Notes: a model not told the origin generated them from the sequence alone. DNA of 64,000 bases from Hysterangium stoloniferum (GCA_015178975.1 WHVD01000132.1:1-64000); one strand, 5' to 3'; counted from the first letter of the stretch, positions 35,475 to 45,207 are shown. A program made the numbers and translations.

Positions 35475-35497
35475 TTTGGTAGCCTTGTTTGTGTTGT

Positions 35498-35853
35498 CCT
35501 AACAATGCCATGCAAATTGAAATCAACCCACTTGCAGAAATTGAAGATGAGGCCATTCTCTGGTTGGTTGACAACTTTTTGGACTTTCTGGGATGGGAAT
35601 ACATACAGCTGACATTTGACCACAGATGAATTTTGAGTGGCCATTGTGCCTGTCATGCCTGACATTGTTATATTTTTACAGACTCTGACAATTGATCAAG
35701 TGCAGCATCAACTGTGGCAAAATTTCCAGAACAAGATGATTCAATAAACCTTGTTGGGGGATTTGTCTTATGTCTCCATAGGTGAGTTTCTCCCTCTCAT
35801 CAGGGCCCACCTATGTGTAAGAATTACATAAGCAGGGTGAAAATATTGACCTG
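35498..35853 (+). other. Orphan coding-like fragment, unrecognised
   Basis: A frame from about 35509 reads MQIEINPLAEIEDEAILWLV, then DNFLDFLGWEYIQLTFDH, and stops at 35630. The acidic, aromatic character looks protein-like, but I know no matching family. It may be a transposon gene fragment. Bases 35630-35853 show nothing further. Confidence 0.25.
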
Positions 35854-35935
35854 AGCTGGATTTGAACCAGCGACCACTAAGTTTGGATTACATGTCTAGT
35901 GCTCTTAACCCCTTTAAGAGTAGTTCTATTAAGAA
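35854..35935 (-). other. tRNA-like sequence next to a Copia LTR
   Basis: Minus strand: T arm GCTGGTTCAAATCCAGC (perfect stem, B-box consensus) and GGGGTTAAGAGCAC, an A-box-like D arm. The acceptor stem pairs poorly. It lies about 70 bases from the LTR at 36009. It is a tRNA-derived repeat or decayed tRNA. Confidence 0.5.
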
Positions 35936-36008
35936 CCAGTTACTACTGAGATGATTAGTCATCAGTAAGATATTAATATATCCAGGTCAACCATTACTCA
36001 TTCAACAT

Positions 36009-36150
36009 TGTTAAAGTAAGGTGCAGGTATGCATCAGTACATCGTGGATGCAAACAAAAAGCATTAGTATTACTAAGCAACTATACAGTAGTTACTAATC
36101 TATATACAAAAGAATGCAAGATTACTAATTATATATATCATATTTCAACA
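36009..36150 (-). mobile_element. Copia-like 3' LTR, 142 bp
   Basis: Read on the minus strand it runs TGTTGAAATATG ... CTTACTTTAACA, a TG...CA LTR. Its first 125 bases (plus order) are repeated at 37991-38114. Just upstream on the minus strand is ATTAAGGGAT, a purine-rich tract suited to plus-strand priming. Confidence 0.8.
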
Positions 36151-36811
36151 ATCCCTTAATCGAAGCATTTGAACGAAAGGCTCCCTAAGTGCAAATTATT
36201 GTATCTATGCAGTATTGTGAAGGGTATGCATATATCATGATCAGGCTGTTAAATATTAGACATATTATAGTACATTATTATCTAGTATTATTTCCTTTCT
36301 CTAATTCCTTTTACTTTTTGAGCATACCTTTATTTCTTAGTTCGAAGCTTTGTGTATACCTGTGGGTGCACTCGGTGCCAAGAGAAGAGACACCTTTTTA
36401 CCTAGCAGACACCCCCTCGTAACGACACAGACGTCGAATAGCGAGAGGTGTCAAAGGTAACATTTCAGCTACCTATAAGGGTAGTGTTTTCTCGCATACT
36501 AATAGTCTTCGGACTCGAACCGCGAAGGTCGAGTCCCACTCTCAAGTCTTTGCGCTTGTCGACACTGTAGTTGACTCCCACTGCTATCTCTCTACCCTAG
36601 ATATTCAGTCTTTTGCTCATTATCTCTCTTACTTCTAGCTACAAGTTGTACCGTAAAGGTCAACTCTTCTACTCTCTTGTTCTGGTCATCACGAGCAACT
36701 GTACAGTTGCTCTTGTGACATGTAGTGCATCTTTCTACTAGTACTATCAGTCTAGTAACCTATTGTATTGTACTGAATGGTCAATACTTTCTAATAGTAG
36801 TTGGATAAACA
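36151..36811 (-). mobile_element. Internal 3' region of the Copia-like element, no pol
   Basis: Between the gag stop and the 3' LTR there are about 660 bases without protease, integrase or reverse transcriptase frames. The stretch 36340-36500 (TTCGAAGCTTTGTGTATACC, GTGCACTCGGTGCCAAG, CAGCTACC) is repeated in degraded form at 44110-44250. Confidence 0.6.
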
Positions 36812-37699
36812 CTATTCTTTGTATATCGAGCGGTCAGAATCTATCGACTCTTCACAAGTATGCACCCATTGCACTCTCTGAGGTATCGCCAATTTCGATG
36901 TTGTCATTACAATCAGCAGCATTGTGTTGGCAGAAATCTTAGGGCTTGGACAGTCAACCTGGTAATGACCATGTCCCCCACAGTTGAAGCATGAAATTTT
37001 TGGTGGGCACTTAATTGTATGGCAGCGGGCAGCCAAAAAGGCTTGAATTTCTGCATTGTTATTAACAATGGATAAATTATGAGGGCCAAGCTGGTGCAAT
37101 TCTTCATTGAGTAAGTGATTGATGACATATTCGAGGGTGAGTTGTTCAGGTGGAATGGAATCCAAGCTGACAATGAACTTGTCATATGATTCATCGAGGC
37201 CATTGGTAAGCACCAGAATCGTTTCTTCATCTTCACGAGTTTTGAGCCAATGACGAAGGGTGGTATCGATGTTAATTGATGGAGGACTGGTTGCATGGTT
37301 GAGACATTGCGAGGTGTGCTTCACGGCGGCAATCCAGAGCTGCATGCTTTGTGAGTCATCTTTCTTCATGGTCATGAAGTGGCGGCAAATAGCAAGACGA
37401 GATGCAAATCCACGAGCAACGTGTACTTGGCATAAATTTTCCCAAGAGATGATGGGATCATTTTCATGGAGGTGAGGGATTTGCTCTGGTTCAATACCAA
37501 GAGTAAGTTCCGATTGGGCAAGTTGCTGTTTTTTAATGAATGTGTGGACCAATTTTGAGGAGGATGAGCCGAGTGGTCGAGTTTCTGAACCATCAATAAG
37601 ATCCCAGACATCCTTGCAAACGAGAAGTGCTTTCATATAAACACACCATGTACTATAATTTTCTTCCCCTAGTTTTTGAAAGTAATTCTCATTCCCCAT
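36812..37699 (-). CDS. Gag-like polyprotein of a Copia-like retroelement
   Basis: The protein has 295 residues. The N-terminus (GEENYSTWCVYMKALL, KDVWDLIDG) is typical of Copia Gag (UBN2/DUF4219 type). A CCHC zinc knuckle CFNCGGHGHYQVDC spans residues 237-250 (C237, C240, H245, C250) and would bind RNA. Gag packages the element RNA into particles in the cytoplasm. The frame is intact, but no pol follows within the element (LTRs at 36009-36150 and 37991-38114), so it would depend on another element for integrase and reverse transcriptase. The C-terminal 40 residues after the knuckle resemble no domain and run into the 3' region. The start is the first ATG about 290 bases inside the 5' LTR. Confidence 0.8.
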   Translation of the reverse strand: MGNENYFQKLGEENYSTWCVYMKALLVCKDVWDLIDGSETRPLGSSSSKLVHTFIKKQQLAQSELTLGIEPEQIPHLHENDPIISWENLCQVHVARGFASRLAICRHFMTMKKDDSQSMQLWIAAVKHTSQCLNHATSPPSINIDTTLRHWLKTREDEETILVLTNGLDESYDKFIVSLDSIPPEQLTLEYVINHLLNEELHQLGPHNLSIVNNNAEIQAFLAARCHTIKCPPKISCFNCGGHGHYQVDCPSPKISANTMLLIVMTTSKLAIPQRVQWVHTCEESIDSDRSIYKE

Positions 37700-37975
37700 T
37701 TCTGGATAAGTGTGCGATGCTGATGTAGATTAGTGAGAAAAATGAAGATAAGGTGTGCAGTGCCAATTTTGATGTACTGCCCCGGAATCCTTTCCATGCA
37801 TGTACTGTGACTTCTAAGTCCTTTTATATGGTCACCTTCAATATACTGCCCCAGAGTCCTTCCTGTGCAAGTATTGCGGCTTCTAGGCCCTTCTATACGG
37901 CTGCCTAAAAAGAATACGATGAGTAACTACTCAAAGGAACGAAAATGCGTGGTGACAAATCTGAAAGATAAGCCT

Positions 37976-37990
37976 GCAGGGCCTATAACC
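37976..37990 (-). promoter_or_regulatory. Primer-binding site of the Copia-like element
   Basis: Directly inside the 5' LTR the minus strand reads GGTTATAGGCCCTGC. This resembles the half-tRNA (initiator-Met) primer site used by Copia elements. The position right against the LTR end supports the call; the exact tRNA is inferred. Confidence 0.55.
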
Positions 37991-38114
37991 TGTTAAAGTA
38001 AGGTGCAGGTATGCATCAGTACGTTGTGGACACGAACAAAAAGTGTTAGTATTACTAAGCAACTATACAGTAGTTACTAATCTATATACAAAAGAATGCA
38101 AGATTACTAATTAT
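37991..38114 (-). mobile_element. Copia-like 5' LTR, truncated by composite D
   Basis: It matches 36009-36133 almost base for base and stops at AATTATA, where the composite head ACAAGCTTAGG begins. The last 17 bases of the LTR (ending TTTCAACA) are not found to the right of D or E. Confidence 0.8.
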
Positions 38115-40470
38115 ACAAGCTTAGGAACCCTTGCTACACTGTGGGCTCCAGCTTGTTGGGGGGCTTTGCCCCCCAAACCCCCCCGCGTCAACAACTTTTA
38201 AGTATTTCTGAAACTCATTGTTTGAAAGGAAAGTGTTTAGAGAATGGAAAGTGTTCAGAGAACGGAAAGTGTTCAGAGAACGGAAAGTGTTCAGAGAATG
38301 GAAAGTGTTCAGAGAACGGAAAGTGTTCAGAGAACGGAAAGTGTTCAGAGAACGGAAACAATGGTTACAAAAGGAGACAAAGGTTACAAAAGGAAACAAC
38401 GGTTACAAAGGAAACAACGGTTACAAAGGAAACAACAGTTACAAAAGGAAACAACAGTTACACAGGAAACAACAGTTACAAAAGGAGACAAAGGTTACAG
38501 AGGAAACAATGGTTACAAAGGAGACAATGGTTACAAAAGGAAACAACGGTTACAAAGGAAACAACAGTTACAAAAGGAAACAACAGTTACACAGGAAACA
38601 ACAGTTACAAAAGGAGACAAAGGTTACAGAGGAAACAATGGTTACAGAGGAAACAATGGTTACAAAGGAGACAATGGTTACAAAAGGAAACAATGGTTAC
38701 AAATGGAAAGAGTGGTTAAATTGACTCTCAACTGCAAGTAATTACTGTGGTCACTCAATTTATTTATTTTGATTTAACATATTTTATTTTGATTTATTGA
38801 ATTTTATTTTATTTTATTGTCTTTCATTTCAATTTATTTTATTTTAAACATTTTACATTCATTTATTATATTTTATTTGAATTAATCTGATTTTATTGAG
38901 GCCAATCAGAGGGGATGGAGGAAGAAGGAAACGGTACACACAGCAGCTGGACAAAGAGAGAAGGAAATAGTACACACACCACCTGGAGGAAAGAGAGGGC
39001 TGGTCAGAGGAGGATGGTGGAAGAAGGAAATGGTAGACACAGACTGACTGGCTGGAGGAAAGAGAATGGAGGCCAATCAGGGCAGGATGAAGAGAGAAGG
39101 AAAGGGTACACAAACCACCTGGAGGGAAGAGAGAGGGCCGATCAGAGCAGGATGGAGAGAAGAAAATAGTACACGCACTTGCTGGAAGAAAGAGCGAGGA
39201 GGCCAATCAGAGTAGGACGGAGGGAGGAGGAAAGGGGACACGCACCTCCTGGAGAAAAGAGAGAGGAGGACGAAGGGATAAGGAAACAGTACATGCAGTG
39301 GCTGGAGGAAAGAGAGAGGATGACGATCAGAGGACAGAGAGAAGGAAACGGTACACACACCTCCTGGAGGAAAGAGAGAGGACGAAGGGAGGAGGAAACG
39401 GTACATGCACCGGCTGGAAGAAAGAGAGAGGAGGACAGAGGGAGAAGGAGCAGTACACACACCGGCTGGAGGAAAGAGAGGGGGACAATCAGAGGAGGAC
39501 AAAGAGAGGGGAAAGGGAATGCGCACTGGCTGGAGGAAAGAGAGGGGGACAATCAGAGGAGGAAAAAGAGAGAGAGGAAAGGGAATGCACACCAGCTGGA
39601 GGAAAGAGAGAGGGCCAATCAGAAGAGGACACAGAGAGAGGGAAATGGAACGCGCACCAGCTGGAGGAAAGAGAGAGGAGGCAAATCAGTGCAGGACAGA
39701 GGAAGAAGGAAATCATAGATGGACCGGCTGGAGGAAAGAGAGAGGGTCCCAATGAGAGGAGGACAGAGAGAGAAGGAAACGGTACACACACCTGGAGGAA
39801 AGAGAGGAAGATGATCAGAGGACGAAGAAAGAGGAAATGGTACACGCACTGGCTGGACGAAAGAGAGAAGAGGTCAATCAGAGGAGGACAGAGAGAGAAG
39901 GAAATGGTACACACACTCGCTGGAGGAAAGAGAGAGGAGGCGGATTAGCACAGGATGGAGGGAGAAGGAAAGAGTACACACATCACCTGGAGGAAAGAGA
40001 GAGGGTGCGCTGTGAATGGGAGTGGGTGCGCCGTGGGGGATGGGTGCGGGTGGATGGGTGCGCAGTGGATGGGTGCGCGGTGGATGGCAGCAGGTGTGCG
40101 GTGGATGGGTGCGGGAGGATGGGGTACGCGGTGGATGGGTGCGCTGTGGGAGTGGGTGTGTTGGGAGTGGGTGCGTTGTGGATGGGTGCGTTGTGGATGT
40201 GTACGCGGTGGATGGGTGCGTGGTGGGTGCGCAGTTGAAAATGCCGCGTGTGTATAAAATAATTCCACGCGTGCATAACATAGTTCCATCCAGGTGAAAA
40301 TGCTCCCGCGGCGCGGCAATAATACACCTGCAGCATTCCAAATACTCCCGCGATGGCATAATTGGTTCCGTGTTGGCGGAAATGCCTCCGTGCTGACATA
40401 AGCTCGGTGCCTGAATTACTAAAAAAGGCAAGGTGGACCCACAACCCACCAAGCAAAATTCATATATATG
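38115..40470 (-). mobile_element. Composite minisatellite element D
   Basis: It is a shorter version of A-C: partial head 38115-38217 (lacking the GGTCGC hairpin, with the GGGGGGC-TTTG-CCCCCC hairpin decayed); R1 38218-38360; R3 38360-38715; linker (GACTCTCAACTGCAAGTAATTAC) as in B and C; AT tract 38755-38900; R4 38901-40000; R5 40003-40235; R6-like 40236-40410; tail to 40470. It sits inside a Copia LTR, so it moved or was inserted after that retroelement. Confidence 0.7.
38901..40000 (+). repeat. Purine-rich repeat R4 with CCAAT boxes, element D
   Basis: Same unit as in A-C, with CCAATCAGAG at 38902, 39071, 39209 and 39615 and CAATCAGAGG at 39485. The open frames here are repeat translations. 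Confidence 0.88.
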
Positions 40471-40471
40471 G

Positions 40472-40603
40472 ACAAGCTTAGGAACCCTTGCTACGCTGCG
40501 GGGCGGTCGCTTTGCGACCGGCCCCACAACTTCGCTGTGGGCTCCAGCTTGTTGGGGGGCTTCACCCCCCAAACCCCCCACGTCGACAACTCTTAAGTAT
40601 TTA
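40472..40603 (-). mobile_element. Composite head E, joined to a Helitron 3' end
   Basis: It matches the heads of A-D (ACAAGCTTAGGAACCC, CGGTCGCTTTGCGACCG, GGGGGGCTTCACCCCCC). No minisatellite follows it. Instead, 120 bases of AT-rich DNA lead to the stop codon of a minus-strand Helitron helicase. On the minus strand this head therefore lies where a Helitron 3' terminus with its hairpin would be. Confidence 0.7.
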
Positions 40604-40719
40604 TCACAATCAAAATGACCTACCCCACCACTTTGCTATGCAAACCCCTCACATCCACAACTCTTAACTATCTAATACAATCATTGTCAGGAAAAAAACA
40701 ATCAAAATATATCAAATTC

Positions 40720-41343
40720 TCAATCTAATAATACATCTTTGTACACTATATTTGCAGTTCTCTTTGACTCCTTCTCTAATAATATTCTAACCCTATTCCA
40801 ACTTCTTCCCCTTGAAAGTCCTACATACAATTGCCCATGTCCAAACACAGCTGTTCTCAAATCTAATCCTACTAATTTCAAAGATTGTCCCTGTGACTTG
40901 TTAATCGTCATTGCAAATGCCAGTCATACTGGAAACTGAACCCGATGAAGTTTAAAAGGGAGTTCATCATCATTTGTAATGATTTTAATCCTTGAAATAA
41001 ATGCCTCTTCCCCAGCACATGGTCCAGTTAAGATCCGCACCAAAAGCAAATGATTTTCCATTTTCAGTAGTCGCAATTTTGTACCATTGAAAAGTCCCAT
41101 CTGTGGATCTATGTTCCGTAGTAGCATTAAAGGTACTCCTGGCTTCATCTCAAGTCGACTTGGTGAAATTCTACCAAAGTTGAGACTATTTAAATATTCC
41201 ACAGGATAGACTTCTGCCTCCATGTCACCCTCTGCAGTGTCAGCACTGTGGTAGACACGACTCACTCCAGGGAATCTATTCAGAAGTTCTGAATTCCCCT
41301 TGCAGTGCCCCCAATACTTGTTTATAGTACATTCCAGCCCCAT
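40720..41343 (-). pseudogene. Helitron helicase C-terminus with one stop
   Basis: The first frame (41343-40924) has SELLNRFPGVSRVYHSADT and VPLMLLRNIDPQMGLFNGT. After a TGA the same frame continues to 40720 with [19 protein letters not shown] and [11 protein letters not shown], the last Pif1 helicase motifs. The stop replaces the Arg of FPVRLAF seen in Helitron 2, so one CGA to TGA change explains it. The fragment starts within a few residues of where Helitron 1 breaks off, which suggests the two were once one gene. Confidence 0.85.
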
Positions 41344-41791
41344 TCCATCTCTGCTCCACCCATTCCATCTCCTTGTATACTCTTATTTGCCACCTAGTAT
41401 TGTTTCTTAGTACCATACATTAGTTTCTATGTCTTCCCATCATCACTTCCCTGTGATCCATTCTACACTTTGCTTCTTTGATCAGCCTTCTGATTACCCA
41501 TCTCAATGTAGTATAAAGCTCTTTTCATGTACACTACAGTTCTTCAGTTCAAATATCTGTTGAAATATATAGTCCCTAAGAAGAGCTCAGTCTCGTATAA
41601 GTATAATGGACTGATATAATGTGTACCTAAGAATGTTAGATTTGGAAATACAATATCTATTAGAATGTCCAAGCTGTTATAAGTCCCTAGTTGGCATCAG
41701 TCCAGGTGTGACTGTATAAGTCCCAAGTTAGCGTCAGAAGGACTTATATAGAATATGTATATATAATCCATAATATCTCACTAGACCAATA
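41344..41791. other. Non-coding stretch before the tRNA-like gene
   Basis: A phrase of about 30 bases, CTCAGTCTCGTATAAGTATAA (41588) with GGACTGA, recurs at 41951 on the far side of the tRNA-like sequence. TGTTGAAATATATAG at 41559 resembles the start of the Copia LTR. No frame is evident. Confidence 0.35.
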
Positions 41792-41866
41792 GGTCCAGTA
41801 GCTCAGTGGTTAAGAGCACTGCTTATATAAAGCCAGAGGTCCTTGGTTCAATCCCAGGCTGGGTCA
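41792..41866 (+). tRNA. tRNA-like cloverleaf, anticodon uncertain
   Basis: Acceptor strands GGTCCAG and CTGGGTC pair over 7 bp with two wobbles. D arm GCTC/GAGC encloses AGTGGTTAA. T arm CTTGG/CCAGG encloses TTCAATC. The variable loop is 5 nt. The A and B boxes are good, and TTTT follows at 41872. The anticodon arm (CTGCT...GCCAG) has one mismatch and an 8-nt loop TATATAAA, so the anticodon cannot be assigned. It may be a real tRNA with a small defect, a pseudogene, or the head of a SINE; two related sequences exist in the window. Confidence 0.5.
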
Positions 41867-42192
41867 ATTCTTTTCTATACCTTTAACAAAGAAGAGCTAT
41901 TGTATACAGTAAGCGCATATACTAAGAGAGAAAGAATCGTTCTGTGCTCACCTCAGTCTTGTATAAGTATAACGGACTGAGGTTAAGCTATGTAGGTTAT
42001 CCCTTTATATATTCTACATAAACAAAAGGACCATGTGCTCATATGTGAGACGTGTGGATGAGTGGAGCCTGATCGTGACGACCGATCATGTTGTTACCAC
42101 ACTGGTATCACCGTTATTCAGACAGTCCCCAAATATGTTGACCCTGCCACATATATGCAGTGCCTTTTGTCTTCAACAATATCCCCATCCGC

Positions 42193-42503
42193 AATCCCCC
42201 CCATTCTCCCCATTCTCCCCATTCTCCCCATTCTCCCCATTCTCCCCATTCTCCCCATTCTCCCCATTCTCCCCATTCTCCCCATTCTCCCCATTCTCCC
42301 CATTCTCCCCATTCTCCCCATTCTCCCCATTCTCCCCATTCTCCCCATTCTCCCCATTCTCCCCATTCTCCCCATTCTCCCCATTCTCCCCATTCTCCCC
42401 ATTCTCCCCATTCTCCCCATTCTCCCCATTCTCCCCATTCTCCCCATTCTCCCCATTCTCCCCATTCTCCCCATTCTCCCCATTCTCCCCATTCTCCCAA
42501 TCC
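42193..42503 (+). repeat. 9-bp minisatellite (about 34 units)
   Basis: A perfect or nearly perfect tandem of CCCCATTCT. The 9-bp period gives tripeptide repeats in all six frames (Ser-Pro-Phe, Ile-Leu-Pro, Gly-Glu-Trp and so on), so none of the frames is a gene. No unit variation is visible, which suggests recent expansion. Confidence 0.95.
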
Positions 42504-42519
42504 CCTATTCCCACCAATT

Positions 42520-42710
42520 GATGCCAATCTATGTGAATCTATGTGAATCTATTCCAATCTATAACATAGATTAGTATAGATTGGCATTGATTAGGATAGA
42601 TTGGCATTGATTAGGATAGATTGGCATTGATTAGGATAGATTGGTATTGATTAACTTAGATTTCACATAGATTGGGATAGATTGGGATAGATTGGGATAG
42701 ATTGGGAGGG
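42520..42710. repeat. 10/20-bp repeat in inverted arrangement
   Basis: CCAATCTATGTGAATCTATG (42530) is followed from 42565 by units of GATTAGGATAGATTGGCATT, the opposite strand of the same motif. It is the family of the array at 29819-30480. Confidence 0.7.
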
Positions 42711-43992
42711 GGATGGGGAGGATTGGGGGGATGGGGAGACATCTTTAAAGAGCTTAAGAGGAGAGCAAAGGGAATTAAAACTAGAGGAGGGTAATCTAAG
42801 TTGAGTTTCAAACTAAATAACAGTAGGATACATGATAGGGACTTTATACAGAAGTGTAACAGATGATTGGCAGTCTGATCAAGGAAGTGGAAGCAGTGAC
42901 AGGTCAGGGGAAGTATGGGAAGGAACAGTGATCAAACTAAAACTAAATATGAAGCAACTAAAGTGTACTAAAAGGGTATAAGGTGGCATATAATCTTTAT
43001 ACTTACAATGGATGAAGGGAGACCATTTGAACAGAGATGGAATGAAATCATTAAAGGGGTAATCTACAGTAAACCAAGTTTTGGGGTGCTAAGGCAGTGA
43101 CCCTGTAGCCAGAGGCACTGATGTCAGGGTGCCAGAAGGTTGTGAGGAGGTTTGCCAGGGTAAAAACAAGTTGTGAGGGCCTGGAAATGTGGGGGCCTTG
43201 AAAGGTGAGGATCCTAACAGGATGAAAGCAAAGGATGATAGTATCATACATATAGTGACTGTATATTATGTTTTGTGTATGTATACTAAGAATCTCAAGA
43301 ATCACCTCTATGCAAAAACTGCTATAATCTGCATATCACATCTTGGGTATCTACCCTAAGAGTCTCGATTGTTGTGGAACCACAATATCACAAATGGGGG
43401 GCAGTATAGGGGGTATAGGGTATACATCCTGGCCAGGAAGGCTCACAGTATCTTGTATGCTGCTAGATCCCATAGACTAGCAGCATGGGAAGATCCTAAT
43501 TCCGAGTCTTACACTATCTGGCCACAGTGAAGCATCATGAACCTCCTCCGGTACTCATTTAAGGAGGAGGTGATTCCAATGGACTCTAACAATAGCCTAC
43601 CCTCCTAACCCCAAGATGCACTGCCCAACAAGTTATGCGACAGCCTGTCTGCCTACAGGACATCTACTATGAGGAATGCCTCACATCCCAGAAGGAAACA
43701 ATGTAGCAGTGTCTAGGAGGCTATTGAGTGGTCCATTTGCCATTCAAAGGATTTCAGGACTGAAGGAGTGCTCGACTAGGGACTAAAGGAAAAGAATGGA
43801 TCCATTCCCCCCCCCCTTTTTTTTCCACATTGACATCTTCCCTTACCACCCCTAAACCCACCAACCTCTCTTCAAGTGCTGGGATCTTGGTACCTTACAG
43901 TTTGGGAGGCTCCATATAAGATGCCTGGGGGGCATCCCAGAAAATTTCTGGGACTTTGTATAGCCCATCCCTTTGAACTGGGGGGCACTGTG
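42711..43992. other. Non-coding stretch, no feature recognised
   Basis: G-rich near 42711-42740, then mixed sequence with only short frames. A run of 11 C followed by 8 T lies at 43808-43826. I see no gene or transposon terminus. Confidence 0.4.
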
Positions 43993-44036
43993 AGGAGTAT
44001 GCTTTTACCACAGTTTCATTGTGGTAAAATACTCCT
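43993..44036 (+). other. Strong hairpin
   Basis: TTTTACCACA and TGTGGTAAAA pair over 10 bp around GTTTCAT, and AGGAGTA/TACTCCT extend the stem by 7 bp beyond a small bulge. No T-run or CTRR follows at the expected distance for a Helitron end, so the role is unknown. Confidence 0.5.
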
Positions 44037-44900
44037 TTTATTTTATTTATATTTTACACATTTTATTCATATTTTTCTATCCTTTATATTCTTCGAACAT
44101 TGCACCATTTTATTAGTTCGAAGCTCTGTGTATACTTATGGTGCACTCAGCACCAAAGAAACAGACACACTTTTACCCATAAACTAGGTCTACAGCGAGT
44201 GGTGATCAGGGTAACGTGTCAGCTACCACATAGGTAGCATTATCTGAGCTATCTAACACTTCAGGTCTCAAACTATAACAGTCAAGGCCTCCACTAGAAT
44301 CATCCTTCCTCCCATTCTACTCATTTCTTTGTATATAGAACGGTCAGAACTTCCACCACTCTTCACACAAGGTTGGAAGTCCAACAGAGTCCAAATGGAA
44401 GGATGTGACTTCAGCTTGTGTGCTGTGCCCTTGCAAAGTCACCATCAGTTGCCCTTAGATTTCAAATGTGTGAGAACTTATCTATTGGGAATCCAACATG
44501 TATGGGTTTCTGATACTTGGAGAATACAAACTAGGATGAAAGGCATAGTGTATTTGGACATACAGGCATACTAATCAGGACATAAAGAGATGGCCCAAAA
44601 AGGAAATCTGGTATCTGATGGGTATCCAAGAATGAGGGGCAATGTGAAGGATTGGCTGCAAACAGTGCAATACTCTGGGAACTGAGTATTGCTTTGATTC
44701 CTTATTTTTTCCTATATTTTATATTATTTTTCCTTCACTCCAAATGTGAGATATATCTTGCATTTAGTAGTGCAAAGGTCCATGTATGCTTGTGGGTGCA
44801 TGAGCGTCCACAAGCCCACAACAGTGACATTTGTAATTGTAGTAGTCACAATGGCAAGACACTTTTAACCCCAACAACCACACCTTGAAGGTCAATTGTA
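44037..44900 (-). mobile_element. Relics of Copia-like and LB elements
   Basis: Bases 44110-44350 resemble 36340-36840 of the Copia-like element (TTCGAAGCTCTGTGTATAC, GTATATAGAACGGTCAGAAC). Bases 44395-44500 carry the LB module (GACTTCAGCTTGTGTGCTGTG). Bases 44690-44890 again resemble the Copia 3' region (CATGTATGCTTGTGGGTGCA). No coding capacity is left. Confidence 0.5.
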
Positions 44901-45207
44901 CTTCTATCATTAGAGTATTAGAGTATTATATTATTTAACTGCTACTACTCCAATAAGTTGATATCATTGTCACACTGTTGCAAGTTGATATTACTTGCAC
45001 ATTGAGTGGCAATTTACACAACTCCTCACACATTGATTCACTTCAGTATAGCTGGAGTTCCTCAAGTGCAATTCAGAAGGCATTTTATTAAGGTATGTTT
45101 CCATTTTTTCTATAGTTACTTGCCATTGACTGAATAGGAGCAGTGGAAGCATTATTTGCTCAGGCCGCTCTGAACCCTGCACCTCCCCCTCCTAATTGTA
45201 GAAAGAG

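Larger units (their letters stand above)
33573..35497 (+). mobile_element. INS copy 2, interrupted by a MITE and a solo LTR
   Basis: The INS sequence runs CAGGGCACTATT (33576) to 33802, resumes at 34519-34628 (TCTCTTAGGATTTCC) and ends at 35475-35497 (TAGCCTTGTTTGTGTTGTCC). The gaps are filled exactly by the MITE (33803-34518) and the LTR (34629-35474). Copy 1 at 32966-33340 shows the empty sites for both. Confidence 0.55.

Noticed and set aside
40472..40603. Canonical Helitron 3' end ending in CTRR
   Set aside because: CCTAAG is present, but the following GCTTGT is conserved in all copies, so the real terminus lies further out and is not proven to be CTRR.
42033..42574. Several repetitive-protein frames (SPF, ILP, GEW, ENG repeats)
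   Set aside because: All are translations of the 9-bp array; open in all six frames.
43993..44036. Helitron terminal hairpin
   Set aside because: The stem is longer than usual and no CTRR-T follows about ten bases downstream.
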